64,000 nt of DNA, taken from assembly GCF_000005505.3 (NCBI RefSeq), contig NC_016134.3, positions 15,668,624 through 15,732,623 of the forward strand, given 5' to 3'. This DNA is from Brachypodium distachyon. Lineage: Eukaryota > Streptophyta > Magnoliopsida > Poales > Poaceae. The notes under the pieces were generated by a model. That model searched no databases and was not told the origin of the DNA. It saw nothing but the letters and a program-made list of their open reading frames with translations. A program made the translations under genes and the position numbers. Position 1 is the stretch's first letter. The number at the start of each line of letters is the position of its first letter. This document shows positions 35,262-45,300 of the stretch, in pieces.

Positions 35262-36150
35262 ATATATACTTGTTTTAATAAAATAAAATCCTTATATGAG
35301 CCGGGCCATAATCCTACGTGTCGACGACCAAGTCAACAAACTCTAAGAATCGGTCAATTTACCAACAAGGCATAGTCATGTCAACTAGACACCGGTCAAA
35401 GGAGTCAACATGTCAAACCCCTCATGCTATGGTCAAAGGGGAAGAGGAGCTTGAGTATGGGCCAAAAAAGATGTAGGGATGAGGCTTTTGGTCCATGGTG
35501 GACCATGGATCAACCCCTACTTTTCCCACTTGGTGCACACAAAAGCTATGGACCAAGAATCATTTTTTACCACTTTGCCTCCACTTTTCTCACTCCCTCA
35601 AGGGTAGGCAAGGTCTTTTGTCATATACCCCTAGACTATAAATATCCCCCATGGGGACATGTATCATTCACTCTCAACTTGAATAAGATCAAAGGGGAGA
35701 TGGCTAGAGCAACCTAAGGAGCCCGCTCTCGAGTGCTTGGGTCGAGCCTAGTCTCGACTCAACCTCGGGGACGCACCTTAGGAAGCCTAGTTTCGAGGTT
35801 CCGGCTCGTCTAGTATGGTCTCGACTCGAAGTAGAGGGATTGAGTTAGAGTCCTGAGGGTATCCCAACCTCGCTACTTGGGAAGACGAGTTCGGGCCAAG
35901 TCCGAGACGGTCCCGAAAGATCTCTCGCTATAGGTGACTTGGAAAGACGAGTTCGGTCCAAGCACTTGGCTAACGACCCCCTTGAAGCCTCTCATAACAT
36001 AGGACTAAGTCGTACCCGCAGGGTCGACTGAACCTATTCAAAAAACATGGACGTGTCAACTTGTCCAAGTGTACGACGATTTTCGTATAAGGCCAGCGTA
36101 CACGCCCTACGTACTATTCTCGCACTTGTGCCATTGAGCATTGGCACCCC
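35262..36150. mobile_element. Possible solo LTR or LTR fragment
   Basis: A TATA-like GACTATAAATATCC near 35634 lies in the middle of about 900 bp without coding capacity. It contains repeated GTCTCGACTC/AGACGAGTTCGG words and CG-rich text on the right side, the style of a cereal gypsy LTR with U3, TATA and R/U5. I could not fix the TG...CA ends or a 5-bp duplication. Confidence 0.35.
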
Positions 36151-36317
36151 TTACTCTTGTTGTTTTCTAAAACAATGACAATACTAAAATGGAGTACTCT
36201 CTCCATTCCGAAACAAGTGACGTGGATTTGTATAGCATACTCCGTCCGTCCCATATTAAGTGACTCAAATTTGACCAAATATGAATGTATTTATACTGAA
36301 AAACGTCTAGATACATA

Positions 36318-37510
36318 CTCTCTCCATTTCACAAAGGTTTGTGTATTTTGTTTCGTCAAAATAATCCTTTGACCATGGGCGGAGCCACCGTGCGGACACC
36401 TAGGGCACGTGCCCGGGCTTGCCGGCACGGGCTCTCGGAGCTCCGATGAGCAGCCATGGCGGATCGGCTGTCTCAGGATTGACGGTGCCCCTGAGAACGA
36501 AGCCTGGATCTGTTTCTTTATTTGAGGGGCGATCTGTTTTTTCTGGGCCAAACCGTTATCTCCTTCTCTCCCTCCGACTGGACGTCTTGGCCTCTTCGTT
36601 TTTCTGGGCCTGGTCAAGCTTGGGCTTGGCCTGGTCGGTCTCGACTTAGCCCGAGCGAGCCTGAGGCCGAACGATCGATCCCAGCGTCGTCTCCCTCGAT
36701 CAGTGATGCGTTTGTTCGTTTCCGCACGAGAAAAAAGCTTCGGCTGCCGCTTCCTCTCCCAAAACCCCAATGACCAATCAAAAATCCCCACAACACTCTG
36801 CCAAGGAAGTAAATACCTTCAGGAATCAGGCTACCGGCTACCGCGCGGGCAGATGGCAGACGGCTCAGGCCGGGCAGCACCTCATACGCCCACGCATATA
36901 TGGAAATTCCGGTGGGACTTCAACTCCAGAAGCAAGCAGCAGCCGGCCAAGAGGAGGCATCAGACAACTTGGTTTGCTAATTTACGCTTCATGGAGGCAT
37001 GGAGGGTCCGCTTAGCCGGTTTGCTAATTTTCACCCTCCCTCTTCTAATACGAGTGATTGAGAGTTTGAGACGTTGGCTTGTTCAAATTAAATTGGGTTC
37101 TCCTATCAACTAAAAATTGTCTCAATTTTGGAACAAAACAAAAATCCTAATTTGAGATAAACCGTTCAAACCAATTTTGGAACCCAATATTTTTCAAAAT
37201 GTCAACATTACCACTTATATTTTGGTATTATGTACCGTTATTTGGGATTGGTAAGTTATGAAATTTTGTTTTAGCTTGTGCTGTGCCCAGGCTTTGCCGA
37301 ATTGCTGGCTCCGCCTATGCCTTTGAGCAAGATTTACTCTATTAATATGTAAGTTATATGATATGAAACCATGATCATTAGTAAGAATTTTTAGAGACAA
37401 ACCCATTGATATAAATTTCATGTATGAAAAAACACATATCAATAGTTTTTATTAGTCAAAGCTTCGTCTTAACGAAACAAAACACGTCAAACTTTGTAAA
37501 ATTGAGAGAG
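36318..37510. mobile_element. Middle MITE of the nest
   Basis: Left CTCTCTCCATTTCACAAAGG and right CAAACTTTGTAAAATTGAGA are inverted counterparts, with TTTTGTTTCGTCAAA/ACGAAACAAAAC next to them and TA on both sides (36316-36317, 37511-37512). Confidence 0.8.
36374..37319. mobile_element. Inner hAT-type element (946 bp)
   Basis: Termini CATGGGCGGAGCCA and TGGCTCCGCCTATG are inverted with one mismatch. Flanks CCTTTGAC (36366-36373) and CCTTTGAG (37320-37327) match at 7 of 8 positions, the hAT target length. Internal frames are composition artefacts; no transposase is visible. Confidence 0.75.
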
Positions 37511-37639
37511 TATAATATTTTGTCACTTAATATGGAACGGAGGGAGAGTAGATTCTTATGAAAATCCACATCACTTATTTGGGACAGCGAAGGGTATTAT
37601 CGACTTTTCACATTTTACTTAAGAAAAACATAATTTTCT

Positions 37640-38000
37640 CCTTTGCCCCGTTCGATCCGGTTGCTCGAGCCTATCTCCTCCAGCGCCGGCGCCATACTCC
37701 AGCACCGCCCTCGCCCTCATCGCAGCGGCCGCTCCCTCCTCCAGCGCGCTGCAGCAGCCGCCGCCCTCTCACAACGTCCGTCGCCCTCGCGCCGCCTCCG
37801 CCGTCCTCCGCGCCTCGCGCCGCCGACCTCCTCCAGTGCGTCGTCTCCGTCCTCCTCGCAGCAGCCGCCGACCTGCTTCAGCGCGACGCCGCCCTCCTCG
37901 AACGCGCCGGCGGCGGCGGCGCCCTCCGTACATGCTGCCCTCCGTGTCGCTTGCCGGCGCTGTCCTCGCAGCAGCCTCCGCTGGAGCTCTGGTACGTCCT
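37640..38000. other. GC-rich Pro/Ala/Ser-coding-like stretch, unclassified
   Basis: Several frames on both strands are open because of CGCCG/CTCC composition. It could be a captured first exon in a repeat, but nothing recognisable is encoded. 38001-38542 shows nothing. Confidence 0.3.
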
Positions 38001-38542
38001 TTTCTTTTCTCAATATTGGATTATTACACCTATTTCTTGATACTCCATCTAGTTTTGAGATGATCCTCCATGCATCCTAATTGGAGTATTAGGGAGTAAC
38101 AGGTAATCTGAGCCCTTAGATTAAGAAAATAGACGGTTCATATTAATTGGACGGTACTGTAGAAGAGCTCATCTAGAAACCAGTCAGGAACAGGGACATG
38201 CATAGTACTCCCAACTCCCAAGCTAATGAGTTGTATTAAAGAAGACATAACATACTGTGATTATGACCTTACTTCACACTTATTCCCAAGCTTCATCAAT
38301 CTTTTTTTGTTTTGATGACAGGTCCACCCTACAAATACAACAGTGAAAGCAAAAAAACTGAGATTGTAGAGTGCAAACTTGAGACTGCACACAAATGATG
38401 CATCGAAATCATTAAAGCTATCTCTCTAAAAAAATCATAAAAGCTAATTGAAAAACATGCAGGTCCATCAAATTCATAACGAGAAACAACTTCAGCTGGA
38501 CCAGCCACCAGGCCGACAGCACCACATGTCCATCTCAAAGTA

Positions 38543-38858
38543 CTCCCCCTTCCTAAATATAAGATGTTACAGTTTTGTTTTAAGCTCAAAGTTTGGCCAA
38601 TTTTATAGAAAAATCTATCAGCATCCACCTTATCATGATTTGTATGTTCATAGTATACTTATTTATTGTAGATATTAGTATATTTTCTATAAATCTAGTC
38701 AAACTTTCAGAACAAAACTACTTCCTCCGTCCAACAAAGGATGTCTCACGCATCTATACACTAAGCCATGTCTAGATACATCCAAATTTTGACAAACTTA
38801 AGACATCTTTTGTTGGACGGAGGGAGTAGAACGTTTTATGTTTAAGAACGGATATAGT
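38543..38858. mobile_element. MITE interrupted by a younger MITE
   Basis: CTCCCCCTTCCTAAATATAA at the left and the weaker inverted TTTAAGAACGGATATAG at the right. Inner AAACTTTCAGAACAAAA text is the counterpart of TTTTGTTTTAAGCTCAAAG. The second element occupies 38721-38826. Confidence 0.65.
38721..38826. mobile_element. Stowaway MITE (106 bp), inserted in another MITE
   Basis: CTTCCTCCGTCCAACAAAGG against CTTTTGTTGGACGGAGGGAG, with TA at 38719-38720 and 38827-38828. Confidence 0.9.
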
Positions 38859-39339
38859 AGTTACACTTTGGCGCTATATCTTCTACTACCACTACAGAAG
38901 AAAAAAAGTGCAACTCATGTCTTTCCTATTCCTGTGTAGCTTTTGGCAGTGGTGTACCCATAGGGTGGACAGGGGGACCACTGAGAAATTTCTTTATGCC
39001 TTAGGTATATCATAGGATTATAGGAAAAATAGAAAACAACATAAATAAATAAATTTTTAAACAGTGTCATTGTTGGACCATCCTGACCCATTGGGCTGGA
39101 TACGCCACTGGCTTTAGGGAATGCCTAAACCCCGTGCATGATTTCAGGATCATGACCAAATGCTCCCAAGCAAAAATTCATGTCTGCTAATACTCGAGAA
39201 AAGGTTTCGCGGCCGTGTGTTCCTGGGTAAAATTGGAAAAGTTGCAGATCCTAGCACATATATACACAATCCTTTCTAATTCATGTAGGCGATCATTTAT
39301 AGGATTTAAGGAATTAAAGACAAATTTGGATATTCTTAC

Positions 39340-42300
39340 AGTTCTCTTTTGCATTCGGACCGCATCTTTGTCTTGTATGTTTATTTTATTGGTGTGCTTA
39401 AAACCCACTAAAGTGCTACCACTCAGTTTTGGTTCACGGTCTATCTCTGGCCTTGCATTTGCAGTGTTGGCTTGCTTCACTGTGAACTCCATTGTCGTCG
39501 GTTGCTGCTTTGCGCTCTTCCCTGGGATCAACAAGGTGTGCGCTGATCGGACCTAAAGAGCAAGTAAATTAGAAAAATGTGGTCGGGTTTTAGTTCTTAA
39601 AATCCTTTGTGTATAATAGCAATAACATAAATAGAGAAAATGGCTAATTTAGTTTTCCTACATCTGGTCACAAGATTTGAGGAATTAAAGATAAATTTGG
39701 ATATTCTTACATTTTCATTTTGCATTTGGACTGCATCTTCATCTTGTATGTTTCTTGTGTTGGCACGGTTAGAACTGGCTGAAGTGTCGCCTCTCAGTTT
39801 GTCTTCATGATCTACCTCCAATCTTGTATGTATGGTGTTGGTTTGCTCCAGTATTATTTCAGCTATTGCCTGTTGCTGCACCGTGCTCTTGCTCGGTCTC
39901 CATGTGCTAGTCATCATTTGGACCTGAATGACAAGTATATTAATAAAGGGTTGTGATGTTTTTAGTTGATAGAATCATTTCTACCGTAAGAACAATTAAA
40001 GTTAACAGAGAAAATGGCCATTTAGTTGTACCTACGTTCCTAAATAAGATGTTCTAGCTTTGTTCTAGGTCAAACTTCTAAAAGTTTGATCAAGTTTATA
40101 GAAAAATGAAGGAACATCTGCAATACCAAATAAGTGTACTATGAAGATATATATCATGGTAGATTTAGTAAAAATAATTCAGAATTGTAGATGTTGGATT
40201 TTCTAAAAACTTGATCAAACTTTAAAAGTTTGACTTAGGATAAAGTTAGAACTTAGAACATCTTATATTTAGGAATGGAGGGAGTATTCATATTGGTGAT
40301 CACAGAAGTTGGGGAACTAAAGATAAATTTGGATGTTCTTACTATTTTGTTTTGCACTTGGTTCACATCTTCATCTTGTATCTTTGTTTTATCAGCTTGG
40401 TTAGAATCCAGTGAGGTGCTGCCCCTAAATTTCTGTTCACAATGTTCCTCAGGTCTTGCATTTGGGATGTTGCCTTGCTTCAATATTGTCTGCACCGTGA
40501 CATGTGGCTCCTCCGTGCTCTTCCCCGGTGTCCACACACACGACATCGTTTGGACCTGAATAACAAGTAAATTAATGAAGAGCGTCATGCTTTTAGTAAT
40601 ACGTACAATCCTTTCAGGCAAAAAAGACTAATGTAGAGTTCATAAAGGCCTTCACGGGATATGAGTAATTAATTACAATTTTAATATTCATACAATTTTA
40701 TTTTGCGTATGGATCTTATTTTCGTCTCGTGTGTTTGTTTATAGGCATGGTTAGAACTGCTACCCCTCAGTTTCTGTTTATGGTCTACCTCTAGTCTTGT
40801 ATTTGCAGTGCTGCTGTTCTTCATTATTGCAAGTTGAATATTCTTACACTTACGTTTTTTATTTGAACCACATCTTCATCTCGTATGTTTATTGTACTAG
40901 CGTTATTCCAAGCCACTGAAGTGCTACCCCCCAGTTTATGTTCACGATCTACCTCTGGTCTTGTATTTGGGGTATTGGCTTGCTTCAGCATGAACTCCAT
41001 TGTTGTCGGTTGCTGCCTTGTACTCTTCCCTGGGATCAACATGGTAGGCACCGATCCGACCTAAAGAGCAAGTAAATTAAAGAAGTGCTGAAAGTTTTTA
41101 GTTATAAAAATCTTTTATGTGTAATATTAATAAAAACCAATAGAGAAAATGCGTAATTTAGTTTTTCGACAGCTGGTCATGAGAGTTGAGGAATTAAAGA
41201 TACATTTGGATATTCTTACATTTTCGTTTTGCATTCGGACCACATCTTTGTCTTGTATGTTTACTGTATTGGCACTGGTTGAACTCAGTAAAGTGTCGTG
41301 TCTCAGTTTCTTTTCATGATCTACCTCCAATCTTGTATTTATGGTGTTGGCTTGCTCCAGTATTATTTCCGCTAGTGCCGGTTGCTTCACCGTTCTCTTT
41401 CCGAGTCTCCATGCGCTAGGCAGCAATTGGACCTGAATGACAAGTAAATTAATAATGGGTTGTCATGTTTTTAGTTGATACAATCCTTTCTACCATCGGA
41501 TCAATTAAATTAACACAGGAAATAACTATTTATTATTCATATTGATGCTCACAGAATTTGAGGAACTAAAGATAAATTAGGATATTTTTACTATTTCGTT
41601 TAGCCTTTGGATCGCATCTTCATCTTGTATGCTTCTTTTATCAGCGCGGTTAGAACCCAGCCAGGTGCTGCCCCTAACTGTCTGTTCACAATGTTCCTCA
41701 GGTCTTGTATTTGGGATGTTGGCTTGCTTCACTATTATTTGCGTCGTGACTGGTGGCTGTTCCATGCTCTTCCACGATGTCCACGCAGGTGACATAGGTT
41801 GGACCTAAATAGCAACGAAATGAACAGAGAGTTGTCATTTTTTATTATTTTTTAATCATTTCTGTTGTTACATTAAAATAAAAAATAACAGACAAAATGA
41901 CGTCTAATCTAGAGTTCATAAATGTCCTCATGGGATTTGAGGAATTAATGGTAATTTTAGATACTCTTACACTTTTATTTTGCGCATGTGCCTCATTTTC
42001 AGCTGGTATGTTTCTCGCACAGGTGTGGCCGTCAGAGTCCACTGAAGTACTATCCCTTAGCTTTTGTTCACGGTCTACCTCTAGTCTTGTATTTGTAGTG
42101 CTGTCATTCTTCATTACTGTTTGTGTTGGTTGTTTCTCCATGCTTTTCCCTAGTTTCCACGTGCTATGAGTCGATTGTACCTGAATGTGAAGTAAATTAA
42201 CAAAGAGCTGTCATCCGTTTAGTTACTACAATTTTATCTATAGGACTACCTTTATTCGGGTTTATAAGGGCTGCCCATGTTCCTAGGTCGTCAATTTGAT

Positions 42301-45300
42301 CAACTAAATATGTGCTCCCTCCGATCCATAATAAGTGTCTCAGATTTGTACTAACTTAGTACAATGTTGTACTAAATCTGACACTTACTATGGATCGGAG
42401 GGAGTATTATGTTGCACAAAAATTATATAATTAGATTCATCATTGAATGAACTTTAATGATATATTTTTAGGTCATATAATTTATATCTCCTTAGTTAAA
42501 TTGGTGACTTAGGAACACAAGTAGTCCTTATAAACCTGAACGGAGGGAGTAACATTAAGTAAAAATAGCAGAGAAAATGACTCTACAGGTTTTGAAGAAT
42601 TAAATAGAAAAAAATGAATATTCTTACACTTTCATTTTGCATTCCAACCACAGCTTCATCTCGTATGTTTATTGTACTAGTGCTGTTAGAATCCACTGAT
42701 GTGCTACCCACCACTTTCTGTTCACAATCTACCTCCGGTCTTGTATTTGGGGTGTTGCCTTGGTTCATTATTATTTGCACTGTTGCTGGGAGCTGCTCCG
42801 TGCTCTTACCCATCCATGTGCTAGGCATCGATCGAACCTGAATGGCAAGAGTTGTCATCTTCTTACTTTTTACAACCCTTTATGTTGTTACATTAAGTAA
42901 AATTAAAGTAGAAAATGACAATTTTATATTCATATATGTGCTGAAAGGATTTGAGGAGCTAAAGATAAATTTGGTATTCTTACGGTTTCATCTTTTGTTT
43001 GGAGCACATCTTCGTCTTGTATGTTTCCTGTCACATCATGGTTAGAACCCACTGAAGTGATGCACCTAACTTTGTGGTCATGATCTTCCTCTGGTCTGGT
43101 ATTTAGGCTGGTAGCTTCCTTCGGTACTGTTTGCGTTGTGGCCGGTTGCTTCTCCGAGCTCTTATGCAGTCTCGATGTGCGCATTGATCGGACCTGAACA
43201 AAGAGTGGTTATGTTTTAAGTTCTACAATCCTTTTTAGCTGTAGCATTAAAGAAAACAGAATAAAAGTGGCTAATTTGGAGTTGTGGTCTTGTGGAATGA
43301 AATTAAAGATATATTTGGATATTCTTAAAGTTTCATTTTGCATCTTGAGCGCATCTTTGTTTTTCCGTTTGAATTTGTATTGGCACGCTTAGAACCCAAT
43401 GAAGGGCTTCCCCTCAGTTTCTGTTCACGATCTACCTCTGGTCTTTTATTTGAACTGTTAGCTTGCTTTATTATTATCTGCATAGTTGGTGGTTCCTGGT
43501 CCATGCTCTTCGCTGCTGTCCATGTGCTAGGCGTAGATTTGATCTGAACGGAATGTAAATTAACGAGTTATTTGTCCCTACTTGTCACAATCCCCATGAA
43601 ATTTAGTAAAAATAATGGATAGAATGACTATTTAACCTTCATATAGGTGCTTATAGGATTTGAGGACCTAAAGATAAATTTGTATATGCTTACATTTTTA
43701 TTTTTCATTCGGCCTGCATCTTCATCTTGTTTGTTTCTTGTACTAATGCAATTAGAATCCGCTGCAGTGCTCCCCTCTAGTCTTGCAGGGGTGCTTGCTT
43801 CCTTCAATATTATTTGCACTAGGGCAGGTAGTTGCCCCATGCTCTTCCCCATTGTCCAAGCCCTAGGCATTGATTGGACCTGAAGAGTTCATCGGTTTAG
43901 TTATTGTAATCATTTCTACTGTAAAATTAAGTCAAACTCACACAGAGAATGACTAATTTAGTGTTCACGAAGGTGCCAAGAGGATTTGATGAACCAAAGA
44001 TATCTTACAATTTCATTTTGCATTTTGGAATGCATGTTCATCTTGTATGGAATTTGTACTATCACGATTAGAACCACTGAATTGTTGCCTCTCAATTCGT
44101 TTTCGCGACATTACCTCTTGTCTTACATTTGCGATGTTGGTTTGCTTCATTTTTATCTTTGCCGTTACTGGTTCTTTCTCAATGCTTATCCCCGATGTCC
44201 ATTTGCTAGGCATTGGTTGGAGCTGAATGGAAAGTAACTTAATGAAGAATTTTGTGTTTCTAGTTTTTGCAACCCTTTATGCTGTAGTATTTAGTTAGAA
44301 TAATAGAGAAAACAACTAATTCAGTATTTATGTAGGTTCTCACAGTATTCGAGGAATGAAGATAAATTTGGATATTCTTACAGTTTCATCTTTCATTTGG
44401 ACAGGATGTTTGTATTGTTTGCTTTTGGTACTCTCTCCCTTAGAACCCACTGAAGTGATGCCACTCACTTTTGGTTCATGGTCTACCTCCGGTCTTGCTT
44501 TTGCATTGTCAGTTTGCTTCATCATTATCTGTGTTGTGGCTGGCTGCTTCGTGCTTGTTCCCGTTGTCCCTTTGTTAGGCATTGATAGGACCTGGATGAC
44601 AAGTAATTAACCAATGAACAATTCGTGTATTTAGTTACTACAATCATTTTTTCTATAACATTAGGTGAAATAGAATTTTAAGTGACTAATTTAGAGTTCA
44701 TAAAGGTGTTCATGGGATTTTTTTTTTATTCTTACAGTTTCGTTTTTCATTCTGACAACATCTTCCTCTTGCATGTTACTTGCACCAGTGAGGTTAGAAA
44801 CTGCTGAAGTGTTGCCCTTCAGTTTGTGTTCATAATCTACCTCTGGTCTTGTTGCAGTGTTAGTTTTCTCCTTTAATGTATGCGCTATTGCTAGTTGCTC
44901 CTCCATGCTCTTCTCCAGTGTCCATGTGATAGTCTTTGATTCAACCTGATTGGAAAGTAAATTAACATACCTTCCTTCTGTTACTAAATGTAAGATGTTC
45001 TAGTTTTGCGTAAGTCAAACTTCTGAAAGTTTGACCAAGTTTATAGCAAAATATGCTAACATCTACTCTAAATAAGTTTTATTAAATCTGTCATGACATG
45101 TATCTTCATAGTATACTTACTTGATATAGATATTTATTTATTTTTTCTCTAAACTGGTTAAGAAGTTTGACCTAGGACAAAATTAGAACATCATACATTT
45201 AGGAACAGAGGTAGTAGTTGAGTTGTTTTCAGTTTTTGACAATCCTTTATGTGGCAACATTAAGTAAAATAACAAAGACGAGGATGGAGGACTAATCAAG

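Larger units (their letters stand above)
36240..37546. mobile_element. Outer Stowaway-like MITE of a three-level nest
   Basis: Left CTCCGTCCGTCCCATATTAA and right CACTTAATATGGAACGGAGG are inverted counterparts. TA precedes the left end; the right boundary (GGAGGGAGAGTA) is slightly altered. The element is expanded to 1.3 kb because two further transposons sit inside it. Confidence 0.75.
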
